This document shows positions 42,517 through 50,959 of a stretch of DNA of 64,000 bases, piece after piece. Within the stretch, counting starts at the first letter, position 1; each line of letters begins with the position of its first letter. The notes under the pieces were generated by a model. The model worked only from the letters and a program-made list of their open reading frames with translations. It was not told the origin of the DNA and searched no databases. Source of the DNA: CAYTGR01 sp964437445 (GTDB taxonomy: Bacteria > Chloroflexota > Anaerolineae > B4-G1 > SLSP01); assembly GCA_964437445.1 (NCBI GenBank), contig CAYTGR010000005.1:1-64000 (forward strand). The letters are read 5' to 3'. Made by a program: the position numbers and the translations under genes.

Positions 42517-42555
42517 ACGAAACACGCAACACGCGATACGTGTTGCGTGTTTCGT
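42517..42555. terminator. Perfect 17-bp palindromic terminator built of ACACGCA/TTGCGTG heptamers
   Basis: ACGAAACACGCAACACG (42517-42533) pairs perfectly with 42539-42555 across CGATA. Written in heptads it reads ACACGCA, ACACGCG, ATACGTG, TTGCGTG, so it looks like a heptamer array folded on itself. It sits between two convergent genes. Confidence 0.75.
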
Positions 42556-42559
42556 TGGA

Positions 42560-43606
42560 TTACGGACGCGGCGTGACCGGCGGCATCGCCCCACGGCTGC
42601 TGGGGAGCCAGGGGGTCCAGGTCGGGACCGGGGTCAGGCAACGGTGCGCCTGCTGGACCAGCGGCTCCAGCTCGGGGCGGGCAACGCTCAGCCGGCGGAG
42701 GATCGGCTCGGCCTCAGCGCAGCGCCCTTGCCCCAGGTAAGCCCGCGCCAGGTTGAGATTGAGGTCATTCACCGGCGTGTCACTCCCCAGGTAAAGGCTG
42801 GCGTCTCCCCGTGTGAACTGGTCGCCCGCGATCTGTAGCGCCCCTTCAGCCTCATACCAGGCGCTCACAGCCAGATAGGCGCGGCCCAACACGTCCCAGA
42901 GCACCGCCGGCGCAGGCTCCCCCCGGCGCATCGTCAATTGCAGCAGTTCCAGCGCCGCGCGGGCCTCGCCCACCGCCAGCAGCGCCTCGGCCTGATAGTA
43001 GGCCGCCAGCAACTCGGCAGGATGCTCCAGCGCATACTCCTGAGCCAGCGCCGCCAGCGTCACGGGATCACCGGCGCGGCGTGCAGCCAGCCAACGGTCG
43101 GCAAAGAGATCAGGGGCCAGGGCAGGATCCAGTTCACGGGCGATCCCCAGTGCCTGCTGCCCGGCGGCAGGATCGCCCTGGCGCGTCAACACCGTTCCGA
43201 GCAACGCCCACGTCATCGCATCCTTGGGCGCTGCGCGGATGGCCTCCCAGGCCCGGGTTTCGGCGGTAGCAAGATCACCGGCCGCCAGGGCTACCCGTGC
43301 CCCCTCCCGCAGCACGACGCCGCTTTGCGGGGCCAGACGATAAGCCTGCGCCCAGGCCTGTTGCGCTTCGGCTACCTGACCACGCAATAAAGCGGCCTGA
43401 GTCGCTACTAAGGACTCCTCCAGCGTGAGGACCGGAACCGCAGCGCGGGTCGGCAAAGGGCTCCCAGCCACAAGCGGCACGGTTGGCAACGGCGTCCCGC
43501 CGCGGCAGGCCGCCAGCCACCAGGGTAGCAAACCAAGCAACGCCCAAGCGGCCCACCCTCGCCAGCGGCCGCGGACCGCCGGTGCCCCACCCGCAGCGGT
43601 GCTCAT
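42560..43606 (-). CDS. TPR-containing lipoprotein
   Basis: A 348-residue protein. An N-terminal Arg-rich stretch and hydrophobic segment end in LAAC, with lipidated Cys34. The rest consists of TPR-like helix pairs (about 65-335), for example EAQQAWAQAYRLAPQSGVVL and TWALLGTVLTRQGDPAAGQQ. It would be tethered to the outside of the membrane and bind other envelope proteins. It is the last gene of a six-gene operon and its start codon overlaps the methyltransferase stop in an ATGA arrangement. Confidence 0.82.
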   Translation of the reverse strand: MSTAAGGAPAVRGRWRGWAAWALLGLLPWWLAACRGGTPLPTVPLVAGSPLPTRAAVPVLTLEESLVATQAALLRGQVAEAQQAWAQAYRLAPQSGVVLREGARVALAAGDLATAETRAWEAIRAAPKDAMTWALLGTVLTRQGDPAAGQQALGIARELDPALAPDLFADRWLAARRAGDPVTLAALAQEYALEHPAELLAAYYQAEALLAVGEARAALELLQLTMRRGEPAPAVLWDVLGRAYLAVSAWYEAEGALQIAGDQFTRGDASLYLGSDTPVNDLNLNLARAYLGQGRCAEAEPILRRLSVARPELEPLVQQAHRCLTPVPTWTPWLPSSRGAMPPVTPRP

Positions 43607-44388
43607 GTCGTCGCTCGTGCGATCCAGATCAACTCCTGACCCGGCCGCTCCCAGGCATGGCGCTCAAAGTCACCGTAGAGGGCCTCCACCTGAAAGCCGG
43701 CACGCGCCAGGAGGTGCTCAAACTCGTAGCGGTAGATCCACCGCAGCTGCAACGGGATGCGCTGGCGGCGGGTCATGGTGCCGTGCGCATCAAACCACTC
43801 GTCAATGTAGACAACGTCAAGCCACTGCCGGGCAGGCTCGTACTGACGCACCGTCCAGCGCAACAGCCGGCCGCCGTCCGGCAGCGCGATCTCCAGCTCC
43901 AGGTGCAGCGCGTTACCGGCCGGGGTCTGGCTTTCGGCCAGGTAGCGCAGGTTAGGGTCAAAGAAGTTGAGCGCGAAACGGCCACCGGGCTTGAGATGCA
44001 ACCGGATGCGCTCCAGCGCCGCCAGCTGATCCTCCACCGTTAACAGCGCCAGGAAGGCCCGAAACGGACAGTAAATCAGGCCGAAACGGTGCGGCAGGCT
44101 AAAAGTGCGCATATCGGCTTCCTGGAGCGTGATCCGGGCGCGGACCTCCGGCGGCAACGCCGCCACCTTGCGCCGGGCGTGCGCCAGCATCGCCGGGGAA
44201 AGGTCCAGCCCCACCACCTCCACCCCCGCCTGCGCTACAGGAATCAACACCCGGCCGGTGCCGCAGGCCAGTTCCAGCACCGGCGGCTCGGCCCGTTGGG
44301 CTTCGGCCACGTAAAACGAGACGTCCGCTTCTGCACCGGTGAAAAACAGATCGTAAGAATCGGCGTAGGGATCCATTTCAGTGTCCAT
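43603..44388 (-). CDS. Class I SAM-dependent methyltransferase
   Basis: A 261-residue cytoplasmic protein with the SAM-binding motif I VLELACGTGRVLIPVAQAG near residue 36, motif II VVGLDLSPAML, and motif IV in FGLIYCPFRAFLAL. It resembles the Methyltransf_25/11 families; the substrate is unknown. It starts 22 bases after the anchored nucleosidase-like gene and overlaps the TPR lipoprotein by 4 bases. Confidence 0.88.
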   Translation of the reverse strand: MDTEMDPYADSYDLFFTGAEADVSFYVAEAQRAEPPVLELACGTGRVLIPVAQAGVEVVGLDLSPAMLAHARRKVAALPPEVRARITLQEADMRTFSLPHRFGLIYCPFRAFLALLTVEDQLAALERIRLHLKPGGRFALNFFDPNLRYLAESQTPAGNALHLELEIALPDGGRLLRWTVRQYEPARQWLDVVYIDEWFDAHGTMTRRQRIPLQLRWIYRYEFEHLLARAGFQVEALYGDFERHAWERPGQELIWIARATT

Positions 44389-44410
44389 GGCTGACCTTGA
44401 CCGTCGCCCG

Positions 44411-45226
44411 TTATTTCTCCGCGGTTGGTTCCGGGGTAAAGAGCGCGCGCAATGCCTCCTGGATAACCGGTGAGGCAGCCTTTTCTGCCGGTTCGTTCAG
44501 GCAACGGACCACAGCCCAGGGAAGCTCGTGCTCCTGAGCCACCTGGATGATGGCAGCGTCAGCCTCGGCCAGATCAACCCTGACGGTGTCCACCGCGTGG
44601 GGCTGGTTGACCACCGCCGACCGGGTGTCACCCAGCACCTGCACCGCCGTCCGACTCACGACCGGCGACGCCGAGAGGGCCTGCGCCGCTGACCAGAGCG
44701 CTGTGGTCAACCGGCCGTCGGGCAGATAGGCCTGCTCGCCAGCGTGGACCGGTTCAGCGATGACCAGCTCGGCCGCCCCCGCAGCGGCGGGCGTTTTATC
44801 AATCACCACCACGGCTTGGGTGGGAATGGATTGCAGCAGCCAGGCCATGCAGGTCTCGGCGGTCTGGCGGTCAGTGCCGACGACCGCAATAGCTACCGGG
44901 TAGCCCTCCAGGTAACCGCTCCAGGCCCGGCAATCCTGGTGGTGAAACCGGGTCCGCACATCCAATTGGCCCCACAGGGCAGCGACATCCTCAGCGCGCG
45001 CCCCCACCAGTGTCAGTTTCGCCGGGCCCGACCGTGGCAGGCCAAATTGCAACAGAATGACGACGAGGACGCCGAGCAGCGTCAACATTAGCGCCACCCC
45101 CAGTGCCTGGCGGAACCAACGCGCGCGCCACAACACGACCGTTGTCGGCTGGATGTGGTCCGCGCCAGGGGCCACCACCTGGTCTGGCCTCTCTTGAATC
45201 GTTATGGCTTTGGTTTCAGGTTCCAT
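44411..45226 (-). CDS. Membrane-anchored protein with a nucleosidase (MTAN/PNP)-like domain
   Basis: A 271-residue protein. Residues 1-35 are hydrophilic, a transmembrane helix spans about 40-62, and the remainder lies outside the membrane. That domain resembles MTA/SAH nucleosidase: VAIAVVGTDRQTAETCMAWLL in place of the N-terminal nucleobase region, and VRVDLAEADAAIIQVAQEHE followed by LPWAVVRCLNEPAEKA in place of the usual VEMEATAIAHV ... VVRAISD. The key Glu of the MEA motif and Asp of the SD motif are not conserved, so catalysis is doubtful. This is an alignment by eye. It overlaps the upstream glycosyltransferase by 11 bases. Confidence 0.5.
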   Translation of the reverse strand: MEPETKAITIQERPDQVVAPGADHIQPTTVVLWRARWFRQALGVALMLTLLGVLVVILLQFGLPRSGPAKLTLVGARAEDVAALWGQLDVRTRFHHQDCRAWSGYLEGYPVAIAVVGTDRQTAETCMAWLLQSIPTQAVVVIDKTPAAAGAAELVIAEPVHAGEQAYLPDGRLTTALWSAAQALSASPVVSRTAVQVLGDTRSAVVNQPHAVDTVRVDLAEADAAIIQVAQEHELPWAVVRCLNEPAEKAASPVIQEALRALFTPEPTAEK

Positions 45227-45974
45227 GCTTGATCCTGCTTTTTAACTTGCGATATTTGACCCATTCGTAATAGGCCATCAGGCCGGAAAGTAACATCCCG
45301 TACCCCCCATCACGCCAGCCGGCCAGCGTGACAAAACGCCACCAGAAATGGCGCATGGCCTGAGTATAGGGGGTATAAAACCGGGGAACCACGCCCTGTT
45401 TGTAGAGGATACCCGCATCGTAATCGGTGTATTGCTGCTGTTTGGCCCTGAACTGCGCCAGCGTCTCGTAATTGTAGTGAATCATCGGTTCTGCCAGCTG
45501 GCCTTCCGCTCCATCCAACACTACCACCTCATGGACTTCGCGGACGGGGTCGTAGCGGGCGCGGCCGCAGCGCAGCAGGCGCAATTGGGCATCAGGCCAC
45601 CACCCCGCGCCGCGCATCCGGTGCCCGAAGATGTAGTTGTGGCGCGGCACCCACCAGCCGACGATCGGCCCGTCATGGGCAATGACTCGCCGGATCTCGG
45701 CCGCCAGCGCCGGCGTGGCCCGCTCATCGGCGTCCACGAAGAAAATCCAATCCGCGGTGATCGCCGCCAAAGCAGCGTTACGCTGCTGAGCGTAGTTCTC
45801 AAAGCGATGTTGGAGCACCCGCGCTCCGGCCTGCTGCGCCAGTGCCACTGTCGCATCGCGGCTGAAGGAATCAAAAACCACCACTTCGTCGGCCCAGCGC
45901 AAGCTCTCAATACAGGCCCCGATGTGGCGCTCTTCGTTGAAGGTCAGGATAACAGCAGTCAGGTGTTGGCTCAT
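45216..45974 (-). CDS. Family 2 glycosyltransferase (WaaE/KdtX-like)
   Basis: A 252-residue GT-A-fold enzyme. The N-terminus is AVILTFNEERHIGACIESL, followed by VVVFDSFSRDATVALAQQAG and the DxD-like FFVDADERATP. The pattern is that of single-domain GT2 enzymes acting on lipid-linked or cell-surface glycans. The start at 45974 overlaps the preceding GT2 gene in an ATGA junction; a longer upstream frame covers the end of that gene and lacks protein character. Confidence 0.9.
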   Translation of the reverse strand: MSQHLTAVILTFNEERHIGACIESLRWADEVVVFDSFSRDATVALAQQAGARVLQHRFENYAQQRNAALAAITADWIFFVDADERATPALAAEIRRVIAHDGPIVGWWVPRHNYIFGHRMRGAGWWPDAQLRLLRCGRARYDPVREVHEVVVLDGAEGQLAEPMIHYNYETLAQFRAKQQQYTDYDAGILYKQGVVPRFYTPYTQAMRHFWWRFVTLAGWRDGGYGMLLSGLMAYYEWVKYRKLKSRIKHGT

Positions 45975-46870
45975 GTCCAGGCGTTCACAATCTGCCGATA
46001 AGCTTCCGCCCACTCCGGCGAGGTCGCCGGCTGGCGGGCAAACGTCCGCCGTACCACCCACCCCACCAACGCCCGCGTCAGTGGACCACGATACTTCCGA
46101 TAGAGCCGGGCACGGCTGACCCAGAGATGGGCCGTCGTCGCCGGGCGGGCCTGCCCGGTGCTGGCCCCGCCATGATGCACCACAATAGCCTCCGGTACCA
46201 GCCAGGCCTCCCACCCGGCCTGACGCATCCGCCAGGCCCAATCAATCTCCTCACAATACATGAAAAAGTCGGGGTCCAACGGTCCCACCTGCGCAACCGC
46301 TGCGCCGCGCGCCATCAAGGCCGCGCCCAGGGGGTGGTCCACGCGGAACGGCTGGCGACCTGCGTACTGCGCCCGCGGATAGCGGCCGTTAAGCGGTGTC
46401 TCGTAGAAACGCGCCGGGAGCCGGCCCAGATCAAACAACGGCTGGAGCAAACCAGGGAAATGAAAGGCGCTCGGTTGCAGTGAGCCATCTGAGTTGAGCA
46501 GGCGCGGGCCACACAACCCGGCGTTCGGGTGCTCAACCAGACAGCGCAATAGGGCAGTCACTGCTCCGGGGCGGACCTCCGTATCGGGATTCAGCAACCA
46601 AACAAAATCCGGCAGCCCCTCCCGCAACAGTCCTTCTAAAATCAGGTTATTGCCGCGGACAAAGCCGAGATTTTCTCCCGGCGTCTCCAGCCGGACCCAG
46701 CCCTGGCGGTCCCGCACCAGGTCGGCCGAGCCGTCGGTAGAAGCGTTATCGACCACCCAGACGGTCGCCGCCACGGCGCTGCGCGCCAGCTCTTCCCGCA
46801 GTGTGGTCAAACAGCGGTCCAGCAGCGCGGCAACGTTCCAGGAAACAATAATGACAGCCAGCGAGGGCAT
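45971..46870 (-). CDS. Family 2 glycosyltransferase (rhamnosyltransferase-like)
   Basis: A 299-residue GT2 enzyme. Residues 5-16 are AVIIVSWNVAAL, then WVVDNASTDGSADLVRD and the NPDTEV loop (FVWLLNPDTEVRPGA) of the rhamnosyl-/galactofuranosyl-transferase subgroup. The C-terminal third contains MYCEEIDWAWRMRQAGW, the ED-x-D-W catalytic-base region. It is 9 bases downstream of the FlgD-like lipoprotein and overlaps the second GT2 by 4 bases. Confidence 0.92.
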   Translation of the reverse strand: MPSLAVIIVSWNVAALLDRCLTTLREELARSAVAATVWVVDNASTDGSADLVRDRQGWVRLETPGENLGFVRGNNLILEGLLREGLPDFVWLLNPDTEVRPGAVTALLRCLVEHPNAGLCGPRLLNSDGSLQPSAFHFPGLLQPLFDLGRLPARFYETPLNGRYPRAQYAGRQPFRVDHPLGAALMARGAAVAQVGPLDPDFFMYCEEIDWAWRMRQAGWEAWLVPEAIVVHHGGASTGQARPATTAHLWVSRARLYRKYRGPLTRALVGWVVRRTFARQPATSPEWAEAYRQIVNAWT

Positions 46871-46879
46871 AGCACCGGC

Positions 46880-48133
46880 TCAAGGTTGCCAGATTGTGAT
46901 CTGGCGTGGATCCACCCGATTGTTCACGCTGGCAATCTCCACATCCTCGTGGATCAACCCGGCCCAGTAGTAAAGCGGGTTCCGGCGCGGCACGTCCACA
47001 ATCTGCACACAACCGGTCACCAGGGTCCGTTTAAAAGGCGGCAGATACCAGTACTCGCCGATCTGAACCAGGTCCTGGCCTGGTGTGCCGATCCCCCAAC
47101 GGTAAGGATAGTCCCGCAGGCTGGTGTCGTAATTCAACGCCACCCGGAAGACTCCGGACTCTTCCGAGTAGCCCAGGGTATTGAAATTCTGGTCGCCCCG
47201 GTAAGTCGTACCAGGCCAGGGGCCGGTGGTGCGGAGATAGGTATTGCTGTCGTTTTCCACCGTCAGCGTGAAGCAAAGCGTATCGGAGAGAACCAACGAG
47301 GTGGCCGAGTATTCCACTTCACCGTTGAGAATGTAGGCGCTGGGCAGGCCGGCGTTGACAATGCGGACGGTGTCGGTCACGATGACCCGCTGGCCGACCT
47401 TGTCGCGCGCCTCGGCGTAAACCACGTAGTCACCGTCCGGCGGCGGTTCCGCGCCGGAATCAATGCCGCCATCATAATCAAAGGTGTGCCAGCCGGCCTG
47501 GTTCAGCGGCGTGGTCTGCTCCTTTTCCGGGATGTGACGCGGCGTCCCATCAGACCCGCGCAGGTAGACCATTAACTCTTCCACATTTTTCTTCAAATCC
47601 AGGTTGAGGGTGACTCGATCGTCAATCCCATCTTGATTGGGTGAAAACTCCTTAGGGTAAACGGAAAACCCCTTGATAGCCGGCAACTGGGTATCCGCAT
47701 TTTGAAGGGTGAGTGTGCCGGTAAAGACGGCCCGCTCACCGGCCGGCGTCTCAGCTGAGAGCTCCCAGGTATAGAGACCATCCGGCAACATCCGCTTGAC
47801 CACGGTGAAATCGGGCTGCAATTCACCGGGGAGAACAAACCCCTCCACAATCCCGGGGAAGAAAACGGAATAAGATTTTTCGCTCAGCCCCAGGGGAGTA
47901 GGGGAACGGAATGTAAAGCGCTGTCCGGCAGCATCATAGAGATAAATGGCCACCGTTGCGCTGCGGTTTAACCGAAACTCAAATTTCGCCAGATCGTCCC
48001 TGCCATCCGCGTTGGGGGTAATGAGATCAGGGGTCACCGAAACATCCTGAAGCAAAGGTTTGGCACCGCAGGCAGAAAGCAAGATTCCACCCAGCACCAG
48101 CACCAACACCAAGCACCACCGCAAAACCTTCAT
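46880..48133 (-). CDS. Lipoprotein with FlgD/CHU_C-like Ig domains
   Basis: A 417-residue exported protein. The signal peptide MKVLRWCLVLVLVLGGILLS ends with the lipidated Cys22. Two Ig-like modules start SVTPDLITPNADGRDDLAKF (about 32) and VYPKEFSPNQDGIDDRVTLN (about 150); the Asn-x-Asp-Gly-x-Asp loops are typical of FlgD-Ig and gliding-associated CHU_C domains and bind calcium in relatives. The start at 48133 follows GGGAGGCATTGG; upstream ATGs in frame give a cysteine-rich, implausible leader. It heads the six-gene envelope operon. Confidence 0.82.
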   Translation of the reverse strand: MKVLRWCLVLVLVLGGILLSACGAKPLLQDVSVTPDLITPNADGRDDLAKFEFRLNRSATVAIYLYDAAGQRFTFRSPTPLGLSEKSYSVFFPGIVEGFVLPGELQPDFTVVKRMLPDGLYTWELSAETPAGERAVFTGTLTLQNADTQLPAIKGFSVYPKEFSPNQDGIDDRVTLNLDLKKNVEELMVYLRGSDGTPRHIPEKEQTTPLNQAGWHTFDYDGGIDSGAEPPPDGDYVVYAEARDKVGQRVIVTDTVRIVNAGLPSAYILNGEVEYSATSLVLSDTLCFTLTVENDSNTYLRTTGPWPGTTYRGDQNFNTLGYSEESGVFRVALNYDTSLRDYPYRWGIGTPGQDLVQIGEYWYLPPFKRTLVTGCVQIVDVPRRNPLYYWAGLIHEDVEIASVNNRVDPRQITIWQP

Positions 48134-48442
48134 CCAATGCCTCCCTTGACCATAGCGGGGTAAGTGTACCAGAAAAAGGGGCAAATGACAAACCCAGAGA
48201 CAGCATGGCTCATCCCCCGCTGGTGCACCGCCGGGGCAGGGTGAATTCTCTGAGAATAAACAGGACTTATGCCGCATAGGGTTTGTAGTGGCGGCTTCAG
48301 CCGACCTTAGCGTCACAGGAACGCCTGAAGTCGCCACTCCAGTGCTACAAGGTTAAGCGTTGCACGGAAAGTGCGTAAGTGGCGCAGAGTTTTTTATCGC
48401 CATTTGCATTTCGCGGCGGGCGGAGCCAGCATGGGCGACGCT
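48134..48442. other. Intergenic region with a hairpin element
   Basis: This 309-base gap contains a variant of the CACCAGC...GGGATG motif (about 48208-48235, minus), CAGGACTTATGCC at 48261-48273 (similar to 54194-54206), and a hairpin element at 48283-48352. No gene is visible. Confidence 0.6.
48283..48352 (+). repeat. Hairpin element with terminal inverted repeats, GTAGT family
   Basis: TTGTAGTGGCGGCTTCAGCC at the left end pairs with CTGAAGTCGCCACT and the distal CTACAA at the right. It is homologous, in opposite orientation, to the element at 4811-4858. Confidence 0.7.
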
Positions 48443-49683
48443 TTACGACGTGCTGCCTCCCAACCGGCGCGCCTCGCCCCGGGTCACTCCCTGCATCGCC
48501 GCCGCGGCCAGCACAAAGAAAATCACCGGCATCAGCAACGTCAGGCCGTAGTTCCCCGAGCGTTCAATCACGAAGCCGTTCAACGTCGGCCCGGCAATCG
48601 CCGCCAGTTGGGAAGCCAGGTAATACAGGCCGGTAAACGTGCCAATGTTGGCGTCACTGTCTGAGGTGTCTACCACCATCGGCAGCGAGTTGATGTTGAC
48701 CAGCGACCAGGCGATCCCACCCAGGCCCAACGCGGCACCAATGACGAAAATGTTGGGGATGAAATACCCGATCAACAACAGGCCGGCAAAGATGACCAAC
48801 CCGGCCGTAATCGTCCGCTTGCGGCCCAGTTTGGCGGCGATAAAACCGCTGGGGACCGCAAACAGGATAAACGTGATGTAAGAAACGCTGGAGAGGAGCG
48901 ACGCCTGATTTTCTTTGATCTTCAGGACGTTAACCCCGTAAGAGGTGAAAAAGGTCTCAATGGCGTTGTACCCGACAAACCAAAGGAAGATCGCCAGCAT
49001 CAAAAAGAGCAGGCTCTGCCGCGCCGCCGGGGAGACGCGCCGCACGCCTTTGAGCACGCCCAGCCCCTCCTCCGGCTCCGCTGACCCGCCTTCCAGCGTG
49101 CGCGGCTCCCGCACAAAGAAGACCAGCATCAAGACGGCGATAACCATCAAGACGCCGGCGACCAGGAAGGGAGCCACAATGTCAATCCCGTAAAGATAAG
49201 CCCCCACCAGCGTAATAATGATACCGCCCAGGCCGCCCATCAAGTTGATGATCCCGTTGGCCTGACTCCGCAAGGGCGAGGGCGTCAGGTCGGGCATCAA
49301 CGCGATCACCGGCGTGCGGAACCCGGCCATCGTCACAATAAAAATGCCGACGGTGATCATGAAGATCGCCAGCGGCTGGCCCAACTGCGCCGTCTGGCCG
49401 CTCAAGGCCGGGGGAATGCTCCGCGCAATAAACGGAATCACGATAAAGGCCAGGATGGAAAGCGGCGCCAGCGCCACAGGGTCATGATGAAACCGGCCAG
49501 GGTGGCTCCCAGCCCAAAGCCCGCAGCCTTGGTCGTGGTCTCAAACGTCGGATTGCCAGCCTGGAGGAAGATGGGGACGTAATCGTTGTAGAGTTTCCAC
49601 ATCACGCTGAGGCCAAAGAAACCGAAGCCGATGAGCAGGGTCTTGCCGTAATCCAGTTTGGGTTGTTTGGGCTCTGTATCCAT
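48443..49683 (-). pseudogene. Disrupted MFS/GPH-like sugar transporter
   Basis: Two frames together make one transporter. The first (49683 to about 49475) encodes MDTEPKQPKLDYGKTLLIGF and ends the matching region at GATLAGFIMTL. The second (about 49477 to 48443) continues with VALAPLSILAFIVIPF, then a typical FRTPVIALMPDLTPSPLRSQ cytoplasmic loop and the remaining helices. Between IMTL and VALAPL the frame changes and the usual 30-residue QP-x-x-G-x-x-SDR loop is absent. Together this indicates a deletion plus frameshift, or an assembly error. AAGGAG precedes the ATG at 49683. Function would have been sugar or drug transport. Confidence 0.72.
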
Positions 49684-49713
49684 ATCGGGCATCTCCTTGA
49701 AAGTAGAATATTG

Positions 49714-49769
49714 ATTGCTGACCGCCAACGGCTGGCGGCTGATTGCTAAGGGCTGACGGCTGATGGTTA
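49714..49769 (-). repeat. Heptanucleotide tandem array, unit NGCTGA(C/T) / (A/G)TCAGCN
   Basis: Eight units in register on the plus strand: ATTGCTG, ACCGCCA, ACGGCTG, GCGGCTG, ATTGCTA, AGGGCTG, ACGGCTG, ATGGTTA. It lies in the leader of the disrupted transporter and includes the 3' end of the GNAT gene. It is the reverse complement of the family at 10941 and 60365. Confidence 0.85.
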
Positions 49770-50735
49770 CAAATCCAGTACCATCTGGACTAACGTGCGG
49801 TGGGGTCGGAATCCCAGCGCTGCCAGTTCAGCCAGCAACGCCGGTTGTGGATCGGCCAATGTCACCACGGGCCAGGACGGGAAGCGGCGGGTGGCCGCCA
49901 GGGCCCGCGCCACCGCGGCCTGAGCGCCGGTCGCGCCGCTGGCCGGATGGACCAACAGCTCCCAACTATGGAAACGATAGCGGCGGTCGGTCCGCACCCG
50001 CACCGCCTGCTGAGGCGACGCTTCGTCACGCAGCCAGGCTCCCTCGCGTTCACCGGCCAACCAGAGATCCAGCCTGTGCTCCCAGCCGCCAAACAGATAG
50101 GCACCGGTCCGTATTTCCAACACGTCGGCCTGGCGCTGAGGATAGATCTGGTCGGCCAGCGCCAGCCAGACCCGGTCATCGGCGGGCTGAGAGGAACGCC
50201 AGCGTTCGGTCAGCGGGCGCCCCGGCCAGGGCAGTCCGGCCGGTCGGAGTAAATGCTCCATCTGCCCCACAGTCTGGAAACCCAAACGCTCGTACAGCCC
50301 GCGGGCGACCGCGTTATCGACCCGCACCTCCAGCCCCACCCAGCGCCCGCGCTCCGACCGGGCCGTCTTGAGCGCCATCTCCATCAGGGCGCGGCCGATC
50401 CCCTGCCCCTGAAAATCGGGGTGCACGACCACGTTACCGATCATGGAGCCGCCAGGCCGCCGGGCATGAGCCCGGCGCAACGACAGGTTGCCGACGATAC
50501 GCCCCTGTTCCAGCCAGACAAAACCGTTCGGCGCCCATCCTTCGCTGGTCAGCCAGGTCCACCAGGAACGTTCGGCCGCCCGGCGCATCCGCTTCAACAT
50601 TTTCCAGCCCTGGGGATCCAGCTCTTCGCGGAAGCCGGTTTCAATCAATTCCACAATGGCCGGCAAGTCGCGTAGGGGGTCCACAGGCCGGATGCCGTGA
50701 GCGGTAGTGCTAATGTGAACGGGCGTTACTGCCAC
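49767..50735 (-). CDS. GNAT-family acetyltransferase with a degenerate second domain
   Basis: A 322-residue protein. The N-terminal GNAT domain (about 15-165) has the acetyl-CoA loop VVHPDFQGQGIGRALME and the GLYERLGFQTVGQM motif. The C-terminal half (about 170-322) again looks GNAT-like in length and ends ELAALGFRPHRTLVQMVLDL, but lacks the Q-x-x-G-x-G/A loop. Tandem-GNAT proteins of this size are common; the acceptor substrate is unknown. The stop codon lies at the edge of a heptamer array. Confidence 0.85.
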   Translation of the reverse strand: MAVTPVHISTTAHGIRPVDPLRDLPAIVELIETGFREELDPQGWKMLKRMRRAAERSWWTWLTSEGWAPNGFVWLEQGRIVGNLSLRRAHARRPGGSMIGNVVVHPDFQGQGIGRALMEMALKTARSERGRWVGLEVRVDNAVARGLYERLGFQTVGQMEHLLRPAGLPWPGRPLTERWRSSQPADDRVWLALADQIYPQRQADVLEIRTGAYLFGGWEHRLDLWLAGEREGAWLRDEASPQQAVRVRTDRRYRFHSWELLVHPASGATGAQAAVARALAATRRFPSWPVVTLADPQPALLAELAALGFRPHRTLVQMVLDL

Positions 50736-50898
50736 CCCATCTGCTCCACTGGTTGATGCGTCCTGGGCAGGTCCTGGCCGGTTTTCCCTGCGCCCGTGAA
50801 CCTGGACAGTGTCTGGATTATACCACTGCCCGGCCAGTCAGCATAATGCTCAACACCCCGCAAAAGTTACCCCTGCGGCGATCAAGAAGCTCACAAGT

Positions 50899-50928
50899 TT
50901 GAAAAATTTCCTGGAGTTATGCTATAAT
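50899..50928 (+). promoter_or_regulatory. Promoter of the AMP-binding ligase gene
   Basis: TTGAAA (50899-50904), an 18-base spacer and TATAAT (50923-50928). Transcription would start at about 50935, leaving a leader of about 25 bases with CAGGAGAC before the ATG. Confidence 0.75.
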
Positions 50929-50959
50929 CTTAATATTCCAATCCCCGCAGGAGACAACC

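Noticed and set aside
45975..46241. N-terminal extension of the second GT2 protein
   Set aside because: The extra 89 codons overlap the other GT2 gene and lack protein character; the ATG at 45974 fits an ATGA operon junction.
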